In this document: positions 1-8,286 of the stretch, one piece after another
How the letters are laid out: every line of letters begins with the position of its first letter
Position numbering within the stretch: the stretch's first letter is position 1
Assembly (NCBI GenBank): GCA_944322255.1
Contig: CALUOK010000022.1
Location: 1 to 32,221, forward strand
From: Candidatus Methanomethylophilaceae archaeon
Lineage (GTDB): Archaea > Thermoplasmatota > Thermoplasmata > Methanomassiliicoccales > Methanomethylophilaceae
DNA: 32,221 nucleotides
Direction: 5' to 3'
Translations under genes and position numbers: made by a program
The notes under the pieces: model-generated
Seen by the model: only the letters and a program-made list of their open reading frames with translations
What the model was told of the DNA's origin: nothing
Databases searched by the model: none

Positions 1-17
1 TCCTCTTCAGAACACAT
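1..17 (-). CDS. 5' end of an unidentified gene leaving the window
   Basis: Only five codons (Met-Cys-Ser-Glu-Glu) lie inside the window, so the product cannot be named. The start is supported by a strong ribosome-binding sequence, GGAGGTGA, six bases upstream of the ATG on the minus strand, and by a TATA-like stretch (TTATTATATC) around 69-78. The gene would point away from the window, in the same direction as valS. It could also be a chance ATG, since no coding sequence is visible to test it. Confidence 0.4.
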
Positions 18-198
18 CTCTCTCACCTCCAGGCTTAGAAGCCCAGGATATGGGATGGGTCTGCTGATATAATAACTGTGATTTGTTATCTCTGTCATGT
101 CTGTAATTCAGACTGTGATATGAAACGGCGACCTGCAACGGCCTGTGAGCCCGCCCGAACATTGCCGACGGAATGCCTCGGTTGGCTGTCGCCTGATG

Positions 199-226
199 AA
201 AAAGAGATGCCGGCCGTGGGGCCGGC
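199..226 (-). terminator. valS terminator hairpin
   Basis: On the minus strand a perfect 7-bp GC stem (GCCGGCC / GGCCGGC, arms at 220-226 and 209-215, four-base loop) lies 12 bases after the valS stop. It is followed by a T-rich run ending in TTTTT. This is a typical intrinsic-terminator shape. Confidence 0.65.
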
Positions 227-238
227 TTTATGGTTTGA

Positions 239-2848
239 TCAGAGCTCGATCAGGATCAGCACGTTTCCGACCTGGATGGTCTCGACCGCCTTACCGTCCA
301 GCATGAGGCGCTTGTCCAGCTCGAAGAACTCGGCTCCGACGGAGACCTTCTCCCCGTCGATGTCGATCTCGACCGCACCGCCGGCCAGAGCCGCGGCGGC
401 CTCCGCGGGTGCCATGGCGGCGACGGCGGACACGATGGCCTTGGCCTGGGCCTTGAACGCGGGTCCGAGCTTGGCATGGACTGGCTTGACTCCGACGACC
501 TCCTCGGTCAGCTGTGCCTCGGGGGCGATGACGACCTCCCTGGCCTTCGTGGTCTCGGCGATGTCGTCCTTGGTGGACCCCAGCATCTCAGCGTCGGCTC
601 CGACCAGCTCGATCATCGCCATCTCGGCGTTGAGCGGGACCTTCTTCTCGGACTTCCAGGCGCGGACGGCGGCGAGTACGTCGGACAGGAGCTCCCCTGC
701 CCTCTCGGCCTCGTCGTCCTCGAGGATGGGCTCCGGCCAGGATGTCAGGTGGATGCTCCTGCATCCGTCGATGGCCCTGAACCTGTCCTGGTAGACGTCC
801 TCTGTCACGTGGGGCATGAAGGGCGCCAGCATCTTCAGGCTGCCCAGCAGCACGTTGTACAGGGTCCACCTGACGGCGTCGTCGGACCTGCTCTTGATCA
901 TCTCGATGTAGTTGTCGGCGAGCTCGTGCCAGATGAAGCCCTCGACCTCCTTCATGGCCTTGTCGAACTGGTAGACCTCGAAGTAGTCGGTGACGACCTT
1001 CACGGTCTTGGAGAACTTGGACAGGATCCACCTGTCGGAGGTCCTCAGCTGGGGCATCTCCCTGGGGACGTCCTCCAGGAACCTGCCGGCGAACTGGCCG
1101 ATGTTGAAGACCTTGTTGCACAGCTTCCTCCCGCGGACCACGTCCTTCTCCCTGAACGCGTGGTCGATTCCCAGGGAGCAGGTGGCGGCGTAGTACCTGA
1201 GAGCGTCGGCGCCGTAGTTCTCCAGGATCGGTATGGGGTCGATGACGTTTCCGATGGACGAATGCATCGGGGTGCCGTCGGGAGCCATGATGAACCCGTG
1301 GATCATGATGTTCTCCCAGGGGATGGACTCCTCGATCTGCTCCGCCCTGAGGATGGAGTAGAACGCCCAGGTCCTGATGATGTCGTGGGACTGGGGCCTC
1401 AGGGACATGGGGAACAGCTTCTTGTGGAGCTCGGGGTCCCTCTCCCAGAAGGTGTTGTACAGGGACGAACCGGACGAGTCCATCCAGGTGTCGAAGACGT
1501 CGGTGCATCCGATGAGCTTCCCTCCGCACTCGGGGCACTTGTCCACCGGCGGGGCGTCCAGGGTGGGGTCGCAGTAGCACATCTCCCTGGTGGCGCAGAC
1601 GGCGTGTCCGCACTTCTCGCACTCCCACACCGGGATCGGGGTGGCGAAGATCCTCTGCCTGCTCAGGACCCAGTCCCACTCCAGGGAGTTGGCCCAGTCC
1701 TGCAGCCTGACCTTCATGAACTCGGGGTACCAGTTGATCTGGTCGGCCCTCTCCAGAATCTTCTCCCTGAAGTCGATGGTCTTGAGGAACCACTGGGGCA
1801 CCTGGAGGTACTCGATGGGGCTGTGGCACCTCCAGCAGATGGAGACCTGCTGGGGGTTGTCCTCCTGTTTGACCAGGATGCCCTGCTCCCTCAGGTCCTC
1901 GATGGCGGCCTCCCTGGCCTCGAGCACGGTCATCCCGGCGTACTTGCCGGCGAGCTCGGTCATCCTGCCGGACTCGTCGATTCCCTTCTCCAGCTCGAAG
2001 TGGTACTTCATGACCCACTCGAGGTCGTCCTTGTCGCCGATGGTGCATATCATCACGGTTCCGGTACCGTAGTCCATCTGGACCTTGGGGTCGGAGATGA
2101 CCGGGACCTTCTTGCCGAACAGCGGGGCGACCAGGGTCTTGCCGATGAGGTGCTCCTTCTCCTTGTCGTCGGGGTGGACGGCGACGGCCTTGCATGTGCA
2201 GAGCAGCTCGGGCCTGGTGGTGGCGATGAGGACGTACCCGTCCTCGCCGTCGATCTGGAACTTGATGTAGTTGAGCTTGTTGACGTTGTCCCTGTACTCG
2301 ACCTCGGCGTCGGCCAGGGCGGTCATGCAGCTGGGGCACCAGTTGACCGGGAAGTTGGCCTTGTAGACCAGTCCCCTGTTGAACAGGTCCACGAAGGACA
2401 GCTGGGTGATCCTCCTGTAGTAGGGGGCGTCCGTCTGATAGTAGATGCTGGGGTCCATGCTCTCCCCCAGGATCTCGAAGTGGTGGGTCATCTCCTCGAT
2501 GAACCCGTTGGCGTACTCCTCGCACTTGGCCCTGTACTCCTGCCTGGGGGTGTTGAGCTTGTTGATGCCGTACTTCTTCTCGACCTTGACCTCGATCGGA
2601 GTCCCGTTCACGTCGAAGCAGAGGGGGAAGAAGACGTTGTAGCCGCGCATCCTCTTGTAGCGGGCGGCGAAGTCGATAAGGGAGTATCCCGTGGCGTGGC
2701 CCAGGTGCAGGGGGCCGGAGGTGTACCTCGGGGGGTTGTCGATGCTGAAGACGGGCTTGTCGGACTTCGGGTCGAAGCGGTAGACGGCCTTGTCCTTCCA
2801 CATCGCCTCCCAGCGTTTCTCTATGGATGATGAGTCGTACTGTGCCAT
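239..2848 (-). CDS. valS: Valyl-tRNA synthetase
   Basis: Class Ia aminoacyl-tRNA synthetase that charges tRNA-Val in the cytoplasm; 869 residues, a normal length. The HIGH motif is HLGH at residues 48-51. An editing domain follows (ATTRPE motif), then Cys-rich zinc knuckles (CEKCG, CPECGG) and a C-terminal anticodon-binding helical domain. The KMSKS loop reads PMHSS at 527-531, a divergent form lacking both lysines of the bacterial consensus; archaeal ValRS loops are known to deviate here. I chose the ATG at 2848 (MAQYDSSS) because a longer in-frame start only adds an arginine-rich stretch across the promoter. A TATA-rich stretch sits about 28-40 bases upstream, so the leader should be short. 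The gene stands alone and is divergent from the Sel1-like gene. Confidence 0.97.
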   Translation of the reverse strand: MAQYDSSSIEKRWEAMWKDKAVYRFDPKSDKPVFSIDNPPRYTSGPLHLGHATGYSLIDFAARYKRMRGYNVFFPLCFDVNGTPIEVKVEKKYGINKLNTPRQEYRAKCEEYANGFIEEMTHHFEILGESMDPSIYYQTDAPYYRRITQLSFVDLFNRGLVYKANFPVNWCPSCMTALADAEVEYRDNVNKLNYIKFQIDGEDGYVLIATTRPELLCTCKAVAVHPDDKEKEHLIGKTLVAPLFGKKVPVISDPKVQMDYGTGTVMICTIGDKDDLEWVMKYHFELEKGIDESGRMTELAGKYAGMTVLEAREAAIEDLREQGILVKQEDNPQQVSICWRCHSPIEYLQVPQWFLKTIDFREKILERADQINWYPEFMKVRLQDWANSLEWDWVLSRQRIFATPIPVWECEKCGHAVCATREMCYCDPTLDAPPVDKCPECGGKLIGCTDVFDTWMDSSGSSLYNTFWERDPELHKKLFPMSLRPQSHDIIRTWAFYSILRAEQIEESIPWENIMIHGFIMAPDGTPMHSSIGNVIDPIPILENYGADALRYYAATCSLGIDHAFREKDVVRGRKLCNKVFNIGQFAGRFLEDVPREMPQLRTSDRWILSKFSKTVKVVTDYFEVYQFDKAMKEVEGFIWHELADNYIEMIKSRSDDAVRWTLYNVLLGSLKMLAPFMPHVTEDVYQDRFRAIDGCRSIHLTSWPEPILEDDEAERAGELLSDVLAAVRAWKSEKKVPLNAEMAMIELVGADAEMLGSTKDDIAETTKAREVVIAPEAQLTEEVVGVKPVHAKLGPAFKAQAKAIVSAVAAMAPAEAAAALAGGAVEIDIDGEKVSVGAEFFELDKRLMLDGKAVETIQVGNVLILIEL

Positions 2849-2868
2849 GGCTAACGTGTGAGCGTAGT

Positions 2869-2890
2869 CGCGACTTGTATAAAAATAATT
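2869..2890 (-). promoter_or_regulatory. valS promoter (TATA/BRE)
   Basis: On the minus strand the stretch AATAATTATTTTTATACAAG resembles an archaeal BRE plus TATA box. It ends about 25 bases upstream of the valS ATG, the usual archaeal spacing for a near-leaderless transcript. Confidence 0.55.
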
Positions 2891-3020
2891 ATTAAGCAGG
2901 GGAAGGGCAGGAGATGTCGCGATACGGACTCCACACACCGTCCGGCGATGTGCGGGAGTCACGGACCGTCCCCGTGCAAAGTTCATATTATTCGCACGCA
3001 TCGGGTCGTCCGAGGATAGC

Positions 3021-3854
3021 ATGGCAGTCTCACTCCGCATCATCAAGCTGACGATGGCCATAGACAACGGCGACCACCGCGCCTACGAGCAGCTGAAGGC
3101 CCTGGCCCGCACCGATGAGGAGGCCAGACGCGTGCTGAGGACTGTGAAGGAACCGCCGAAGCCGACCTCGAAGCCCCCGGTGAAGGTCGCCCCGCCGCCC
3201 AAGCAGGACACCCCGGAGCAGACCGCGGAGAAGGCTAGGTCCGGCGACGCCGCAGCGCTGGCACAGCTGAGGAAGAGGGCTGAGTACGAGGATGTCAAGG
3301 CGCAGAGCGCGCTGGGTCTGGCACTCCTGCAGACGAACCCCGACGAGGCTAGGAAGTGGCTGATCAGGTCCGCGAAACTCCCGGAGTCGCTGGAGGCCCT
3401 CAGGCGCATGGCCGCCAAGGGAGACGGGGAGGCGAAGAAGTGGCTGGACGCCCAGTCGAAACCCGCCCAGAAACCCGGTCAGAAGAGCATGAGCCAGCAG
3501 TACCAGCAGCCGGTCAGGGACGAGCTCGGGTACTTCAAGCCCCCGACCAAGCACAGCAAGCCCAGGATCGGTGACGTGTTCAGGCTGAACGACGCCGTGC
3601 TGAACACCGGCGAGAAGAACAGTATGGTGCTGATCAAGGAGATGAGGGGCGACTACGTCACCGCCTGGACGGTCACACGCGAGCCCGGCAGACACAAGGG
3701 GGTGCTGCTCATCGACCCGTCGCTGGCCGGATTCGCAAGCCCGAAGGTCTACGTCCTCACTGACACCGACAGGACACTCAGGAAGGACGCCCTGGCGGAG
3801 TACCGCGGCAGCCTGGGGCCAAGGGACATAGCGCAGTTCAGACTGTCGCACTGA
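3021..3854 (+). CDS. Sel1-like repeat protein with unknown C-terminal domain
   Basis: Soluble 277-residue protein with no signal peptide or membrane segment. The first part holds short helical repeats of Sel1/TPR character: AYEQLKALA near 25, AALAQLRKRAEYEDVKAQSALGLALL near 80-105, and ARKWLIRSAK. These are broken by a Pro/Lys-rich linker (about 45-65) and a second one (about 150-175). The last 90 residues (IGDVFRLNDAVL onward) look like a compact beta-rich domain and recall the SH3-like fold of PemK/MazF proteins, but I cannot identify it. A TATA-like element at 2984-2991 would put transcription about 10 bases before the ATG. Role unknown; Sel1 repeats usually mediate protein contacts. Confidence 0.8.
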   Translation: MAVSLRIIKLTMAIDNGDHRAYEQLKALARTDEEARRVLRTVKEPPKPTSKPPVKVAPPPKQDTPEQTAEKARSGDAAALAQLRKRAEYEDVKAQSALGLALLQTNPDEARKWLIRSAKLPESLEALRRMAAKGDGEAKKWLDAQSKPAQKPGQKSMSQQYQQPVRDELGYFKPPTKHSKPRIGDVFRLNDAVLNTGEKNSMVLIKEMRGDYVTAWTVTREPGRHKGVLLIDPSLAGFASPKVYVLTDTDRTLRKDALAEYRGSLGPRDIAQFRLSH

Positions 3855-3869
3855 GGGCTAACGCCTTCA

Positions 3870-3891
3870 CAAGGTCCCGTAGGGACCTTAC
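3870..3891 (+). terminator. Hairpin after the Sel1-like gene
   Basis: A perfect 8-bp inverted repeat (AAGGTCCC, GTA, GGGACCTT) lies about 20 bases after the stop of the Sel1-like gene. There is no strong T-run directly after it, so termination is likely but not certain. Confidence 0.45.
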
Positions 3892-3927
3892 CGGATGCAC
3901 CGGTTCCGATGCAGCTCTTTGTTGTAT

Positions 3928-3940
3928 TATATTTATACAG
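3928..3940 (+). promoter_or_regulatory. TATA box of the RND exporter gene
   Basis: The TATA-like ATTTATAC at 3931-3938 is centred about 25 bases upstream of the ATG at 3959. The transcript should therefore be leaderless, and no Shine-Dalgarno sequence is present. Confidence 0.6.
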
Positions 3941-3958
3941 CGTGTTGTTCATCATCTC

Positions 3959-6643
3959 ATGGCATATGACAGACTAGCAGATGCCATCATCAAACATGCC
4001 AAGTTCATCATGGCAGCATGGATCGTGATCCTGCTCGTGGCCGCGGTTCCGGCCATCAACGCCTTCCAGAACATGAGCTACGACATGAACGAGATGGGCA
4101 TCGAGAGTTCCGAATCCATGGAGGGATTCGAGATCATCGGGACCTACTTCCCCTCGTCGGACGCTGACGCGTCCGCGCTGCCGATGCTGGTCATCGGCTA
4201 CGACAACGAGGAGGAGCATCTCCAGGCCCTCGAGGTCGCGAGCATCCTCCAACAGGCGCCGGAGGAAGGCGCTTTCACATATGAGCTGGAAGACGGCACG
4301 CTGGCCGAGAAGATCCAGTCCGTGTCCATCATGATGGACACATCCCTGACGAACCCGAGCGAGGACGGCTCCGGGATCATCGTCCTCTCGTTCTCCTACA
4401 GCACTACATGGGACGGCGACCCCATAGCCGACACCCCCGAGCTCAGGGAGCAGATCGACGCCGTCATCGCCAACGCCGAGGCCGAGATGGGAACCACCTT
4501 CGACGTCCCCGTCTACCTCACCGGCAACCCCGCCGTCGCCTACGACATGGAGAACGGCGCCATGGAGGACATCTCCCACATCGATGTGTTCACCGTCCTG
4601 ATGATCCTCGTCCTGGTGGGACTGTTCTTCAGGTCCTTTATCACGTCGGCGATGCCGCCCGTGACCATGGGAGTGGCCTTCGCGGTGACCATGGGGCTGA
4701 TCTACGGCCTGATGTACTTCATGGACATCTTCTTCATCACCGAGATCATGCTGCTGGTGTCCATGATGGGCGCCGGATGCGACTACTGCATCTTCATCCT
4801 CGCCCGCTACAGGGAGGAGAGGCGCGACGGCAAGGACCACCACGACGCCCTGCACAGCGCAATCAAATGGGCCGGCGAGTCCATCACCATCTCCGGAGCA
4901 TCCGTCATCATCGGATTCGGAGCCATGTCGATCTGCTCGTTCAGCATGATCTCCACCATGGGAATCTGCTTGGCCCTGGGAATCGTCGTCGCCCTGCTGG
5001 CGGCGCTCACCTTCATCCCCGCCCTGCTCGAGGTCGTCGGGGACAGGATCTTCTGGCCCACCAAGATGGATGCGTACAGGGAGGGCGGCAAGGCCACAAG
5101 AGGCTGGTTCGCCTGGTGCTCCAAGGTGGGACACAGGTACTTCGACGTGTCCTCCAGGTTCACCCTCAAGCACGCCAAGGCCATCGTTGTCGTGGCGGTT
5201 CTCGTCACAATCCCCGCTCTGTACGTCACCGCGGAGTCGGACACGTCCTACGACATGACAAGCTCCCTCATGACCGGCGACTCCGAGGCCGGCATGGACC
5301 TGCTCGGCGAGTACGCCGACCAGGGTATGATTTACCCCAACTACGTCATCCTGCAGTACGACGAGCCCGTCGCCACCGTCAACATAGCCCTGGACCCCCT
5401 GACCGGGGAACAGGCAGGGTACGTCCTGAACTGGAAGCTGAGCACCGAGCAGACCCTCGCCCTCAACCAGATGATGACGAGCGTGACCGATCCAGAGACG
5501 GGAGACCAGAACATCTCGTCGATGAACGGCCCGTACATGTGGAGCAGCTACGTCACATCCGCACTGCTGAACGCCGGGATCACCGATCCGACCGATCAGA
5601 CACAGCTCATGCAGCTCGTCGTCCTGGCGCCCCAGATCCTTGAGGAGATCGTTCAGAACGCTCCCGCCACCGAGAAGCTCGTTCTCGAGCAGGCCATGCC
5701 CCAGCTCCAGCAGCAGTACCTCTACTACCTGCAGAACGGCGCGTTCGACGAGCTTCTCAGGGGTGTGACCATCCCCGCCGGCATGGAGGGCAACGTCGTG
5801 GACGCCATCCTCCTCATCGGAGGGGCGGGAACCATCGACTACATCGTCAACGACAGCCTCGGACTCATCGGAGGGTCCTTCGTGTCCTCCGCGGACGGAA
5901 CCGGCGACGTCAACTACATCAAGCTGTCCGCGTCCACCCACGACGCGGCGATGTCGCCCACGTCCATGAACTCCATCGCGTTCATCCAGAGCACGATCAG
6001 CCAGTTCGTGGCCGAGAACCCCGACATCACCGCCTCATGGGTCACCGGGACCGCCGTCGTGATGTACGACATCTCGGAGATCATCTCGGACGAGTTCACC
6101 CACATCGAGATCCTGGTGGTCATACTGATCATCATCCTGCTGTTCTTCGTGATGAAGTCCTACACCATCCCATTCAGGTCCGTCGCGACCATCCTGATGA
6201 GCATATGCTGGACCCTGGCCGCCACGCACCTGCTGTTCGGCGACGAGGTCACCTGGCTGATCCCGCTCATCCTGCTGGTCATCTGCCTCGGACTGGGAAT
6301 GGACTACGACATCCTGCTCACCACGAGGATCAAGGAGAACGTCAGGTTCCACGGCATGAGCAACGACGACGCCATCCACCACGCCGTCGTCCACTCCGGA
6401 TCGGTCATCACCATATGCGGACTGATCATGGGCGGCGCCTTCGGAACCCTGATGCTGTCCTCCATGGGCATGCTCCAGCAGTTCGGGTTCGCCCTGTGCT
6501 TCGCCATCCTCTGCGACGCGCTGATCGTCAGGACCTACATCGTCCCGGCCGTCATGCACCTGCTCGGGGACTGGAACTGGAAGGGACCCAGGTTCCTGAT
6601 GTCCAAGGCGGAGAAGGCCGACCTCGACCAGAAGTCCGAGTGA
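3959..6643 (+). CDS. RND/MMPL family exporter
   Basis: Inner-membrane secondary transporter of 894 residues with the duplicated RND layout. Each half has one N-terminal helix (about 17-35, and one after FTLKHAK), a large extracytoplasmic domain, and a block of five helices. The two MMPL signatures are visible: MGAGCDYCIFILARYREER in the first half and GLGMDYDILLTTRIKENV in the second. The Asp in each GxDY is the probable proton-relay residue. Archaeal members of this hydrophobe/amphiphile efflux group are usually exporters of lipids or drugs driven by the ion gradient; the substrate here is unknown. No membrane-fusion partner is nearby, as expected for a one-membrane cell. The downstream winged-helix gene may control it (inference from position). 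Confidence 0.92.
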   Translation: MAYDRLADAIIKHAKFIMAAWIVILLVAAVPAINAFQNMSYDMNEMGIESSESMEGFEIIGTYFPSSDADASALPMLVIGYDNEEEHLQALEVASILQQAPEEGAFTYELEDGTLAEKIQSVSIMMDTSLTNPSEDGSGIIVLSFSYSTTWDGDPIADTPELREQIDAVIANAEAEMGTTFDVPVYLTGNPAVAYDMENGAMEDISHIDVFTVLMILVLVGLFFRSFITSAMPPVTMGVAFAVTMGLIYGLMYFMDIFFITEIMLLVSMMGAGCDYCIFILARYREERRDGKDHHDALHSAIKWAGESITISGASVIIGFGAMSICSFSMISTMGICLALGIVVALLAALTFIPALLEVVGDRIFWPTKMDAYREGGKATRGWFAWCSKVGHRYFDVSSRFTLKHAKAIVVVAVLVTIPALYVTAESDTSYDMTSSLMTGDSEAGMDLLGEYADQGMIYPNYVILQYDEPVATVNIALDPLTGEQAGYVLNWKLSTEQTLALNQMMTSVTDPETGDQNISSMNGPYMWSSYVTSALLNAGITDPTDQTQLMQLVVLAPQILEEIVQNAPATEKLVLEQAMPQLQQQYLYYLQNGAFDELLRGVTIPAGMEGNVVDAILLIGGAGTIDYIVNDSLGLIGGSFVSSADGTGDVNYIKLSASTHDAAMSPTSMNSIAFIQSTISQFVAENPDITASWVTGTAVVMYDISEIISDEFTHIEILVVILIIILLFFVMKSYTIPFRSVATILMSICWTLAATHLLFGDEVTWLIPLILLVICLGLGMDYDILLTTRIKENVRFHGMSNDDAIHHAVVHSGSVITICGLIMGGAFGTLMLSSMGMLQQFGFALCFAILCDALIVRTYIVPAVMHLLGDWNWKGPRFLMSKAEKADLDQKSE

Positions 6644-6659
6644 CGATAACCTTCCAAAC

Positions 6660-6690
6660 GGGGCGTAAGCCCCCAACTTCCCTTCCTTCT
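6660..6690 (+). terminator. Terminator of the RND exporter gene
   Basis: The stem GGGGC-GTAA-GCCCC (6660-6673) starts 16 bases after the stop and is followed by a pyrimidine-rich tract with several T pairs (CTTCCCTTCCTTCTTC). Confidence 0.55.
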
Positions 6691-6746
6691 TCAGATGTCC
6701 GCCCATCTCATCGTTACACCGATGAGAACAGTACCCATCATGGAAT

Positions 6747-6763
6747 GTTATCATGATGATAAC
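6747..6763. promoter_or_regulatory. Palindromic operator of regulator 1
   Basis: GTTATCATGATGATAAC is a perfect palindrome with 8-bp arms around a central G. It directly abuts the TATA box GTTATATACC (6764-6773), so a bound dimer would cover the BRE position. This suits autorepression by the winged-helix protein encoded immediately downstream, or control by another factor. Confidence 0.6.
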
Positions 6764-6794
6764 GTTATATACCGGAGAACATTATCACCCTGAC

Positions 6795-7352
6795 ATGGCG
6801 ATGGAGCTGGAGCCGGTGATGGAATGCCTCGGCAACCCCCTCAAGGCGAGGGTCATGATCATGATCAAGGAACATGGTCCCCTGACCGCCAAGCAGATGC
6901 TGTCGTACGACTCCAAGATCCCCCAGGCATCGCTCTACCGTGCCCTGAAGAGCATGGAGGAGCACAGCATCCTGGTGACGGTCGCCGAGACGAAGGTCAG
7001 AGCGGTCGTCGAGAAGAGCTACGCGCTCAACGACGACCTCAGAGGCCGCGTCGACCAGATGGTCAGGAACAACGACGGGGAAGTCTACTTCAAGCTGTTC
7101 ATGGGGTTCGCGTTCAACCTCATGAGGACCTTCGAGAACTACTCGAAGCGGGAGGGAGTGGACCTGAAGAACGACGGTTCGGGGTTCTTCGCGGTGCCCG
7201 TGTACGCGACGAAGGAGGAGCTCGAGGACATGTACAACCGCATACTGGAGATCATCCGCCCCGCCCAGACCCGCACCTCGGCCGACCAGGAGCTCCACAC
7301 ACTGGCCTTCGTGGCCACACCGCCGGAGAAGAACGCAAACAAGGAGGAGTAA
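6795..7352 (+). CDS. Winged-helix transcriptional regulator (paralogue 1)
   Basis: Probable DNA-binding repressor of 185 residues. Residues about 5-75 form an ArsR/PadR-like winged helix: NPLKARVMIMIKEHGPLTAKQM, recognition helix ASLYRALKSMEE, then the wing. A helical C-terminal half follows, probably for dimerization or ligand sensing. I chose ATG 6795 (MAMELEPV) over the upstream ATG at 6753. It matches the start of the paralogue at 7687 and lies about 25 bases after the TATA box, whereas the longer start would place the operator and TATA box inside the gene. It precedes a 75-residue gene by three bases, forming a two-gene unit. Ligand and targets are unknown; the RND exporter upstream is a candidate. 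Confidence 0.85.
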   Translation: MAMELEPVMECLGNPLKARVMIMIKEHGPLTAKQMLSYDSKIPQASLYRALKSMEEHSILVTVAETKVRAVVEKSYALNDDLRGRVDQMVRNNDGEVYFKLFMGFAFNLMRTFENYSKREGVDLKNDGSGFFAVPVYATKEELEDMYNRILEIIRPAQTRTSADQELHTLAFVATPPEKNANKEE

Positions 7353-7355
7353 CAA

Positions 7356-7583
7356 ATGCCCAGATTCACCAACTTCCACATCATCAGACTCAGACGCAAG
7401 GACCTCGAGAAGCTCAGGGACTCGGGAGAGACCAGGGACCTGGAGGTCGTCGGGATGGTCTACGCCGACGACGACGTCGACCCGGAGCTCGTCAGGGCCA
7501 CCATATCCAGCACCAAGATCTACGGCTCCATCCTCGGAAGGGCCGACACCAAAGCCGCGCTGCTGAACGTCAGCGCCATATGA
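7356..7583 (+). CDS. Small conserved-looking protein of unknown function
   Basis: A 75-residue charged, soluble protein, unrecognised. It starts three bases after the stop of regulator 1 and so is translationally linked to it. Visible features are a basic N-terminus (RLRRKDLEKLR), an acidic turn (YADDDVDPELV) and a hydrophobic C-terminus. Codon use is strongly GC-rich at third positions, like the neighbours, which supports real coding. A terminator-like hairpin follows. It may modulate the regulator, but nothing in the sequence proves this. Confidence 0.7.
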   Translation: MPRFTNFHIIRLRRKDLEKLRDSGETRDLEVVGMVYADDDVDPELVRATISSTKIYGSILGRADTKAALLNVSAI

Positions 7584-7617
7584 GGGCGGGGGGCGACCCC
7601 TCCTCATTTCCTTTTTT
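7582..7617 (+). terminator. Terminator of the regulator 1 unit
   Basis: A GC stem (GAGG..GGGG / CCCC.CCTC) spans the stop codon of the 75-residue gene and is followed by TTTCCTTTTTT. The shape is strong for intrinsic termination and separates the unit from regulator 2. Confidence 0.6.
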
Positions 7618-7668
7618 GAAACATTTCCACGAAAGAAATGTTTCCAATCTGGAAACATTGATATACCC
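7618..7668. promoter_or_regulatory. Operator cluster and TATA box of regulator 2 / ABC operon
   Basis: Three alternating copies of a GAAACATT-type half-site occur here. GAAACATTTC (7618-7627) and GAAATGTTTC (7635-7644) form a 10-bp inverted repeat. AATGTTTCC (7637-7645) and GGAAACATT (7651-7659) form a 9-bp perfect inverted repeat with a 5-base spacer. The last half-site runs into the TATA box (TTGATATACC, 7659-7668), so occupancy would block TBP/TFB. This fits repression of the downstream regulator-exporter operon. Confidence 0.65.
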
Positions 7669-7686
7669 AGCGACCGTCGTTCACCC

Positions 7687-8286
7687 ATGACATTGGAAAT
7701 GGCGGACGTCCACGAATGTGTGGAGAACCCGCTGAAACTCAGGATCATCATGCTCATGGCCAGGAAGGGGCCGATGACGGCGAAGATGATCCAGCAGGCG
7801 CTGGATGTCCCGCAGACCTCGCTGTACAGGGCGGTGAACTCCCTGCAGGAGGCCGGGGTCCTGAAGGTGGTTTCGGAGACGAAGGTGCGCGCCATGGTGG
7901 AGCGCACGTACGACGTGTCGGACCACTTCAGGCACTTCGACGTCGAGATGGTGAGGAGGAACGACCTGGAGGGTTACTGCAACCTGTTCAACAGCTTCAT
8001 GCTGGGGCTGATGAGGGACTTCAGGGACTACGCGGAGGATCCGGATTCGGACCTCCGCCGCGACATCACCGGGTTCGCGTCCACAGGGGTGTACCTGACC
8101 GACGAGCAGGCGAAGGAGCTGTCATGGGCGATGGTCAGCCTGGTGGAGCCCTACCTGGCCCGCAGGAGCGACGACCAGAAGCTGCACACGCTGGGATTCG
8201 TGCTGACCCCTCCGCAGAAGAGGGACAGCGTCCCCGAGAGGAGAATCGGCACCATACCGGAGAGACCTGGGGAGGCCGAGGAATGA
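7687..8286 (+). CDS. Winged-helix transcriptional regulator (paralogue 2) of the ABC exporter operon
   Basis: Winged-helix regulator of 199 residues, paralogous to the product of 6795-7352 along its whole length. Shared blocks include GPMTAK, the recognition helix TSLYRAVNSLQE, ETKVRAMVE, and the C-terminal DQKLHTLGFVLTPPQK. It has a longer Arg/Glu-rich tail. It is the first gene of an operon: its stop TGA overlaps the ATG of the first ABC subunit in an ATGA. Its promoter carries three half-sites next to the TATA box. The arrangement suggests a local repressor released by a substrate of the exporter (inference). Confidence 0.87.
   Translation: MTLEMADVHECVENPLKLRIIMLMARKGPMTAKMIQQALDVPQTSLYRAVNSLQEAGVLKVVSETKVRAMVERTYDVSDHFRHFDVEMVRRNDLEGYCNLFNSFMLGLMRDFRDYAEDPDSDLRRDITGFASTGVYLTDEQAKELSWAMVSLVEPYLARRSDDQKLHTLGFVLTPPQKRDSVPERRIGTIPERPGEAEE

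Noticed and set aside
476-2830. Very long open frames antisense to valS, and similar ones opposite the RND and ABC genes
   Set aside because: They mirror GC-rich third positions of the real genes, have low-complexity Gly/Val/Asp/Leu- or Arg-rich translations, and show no conserved domain.
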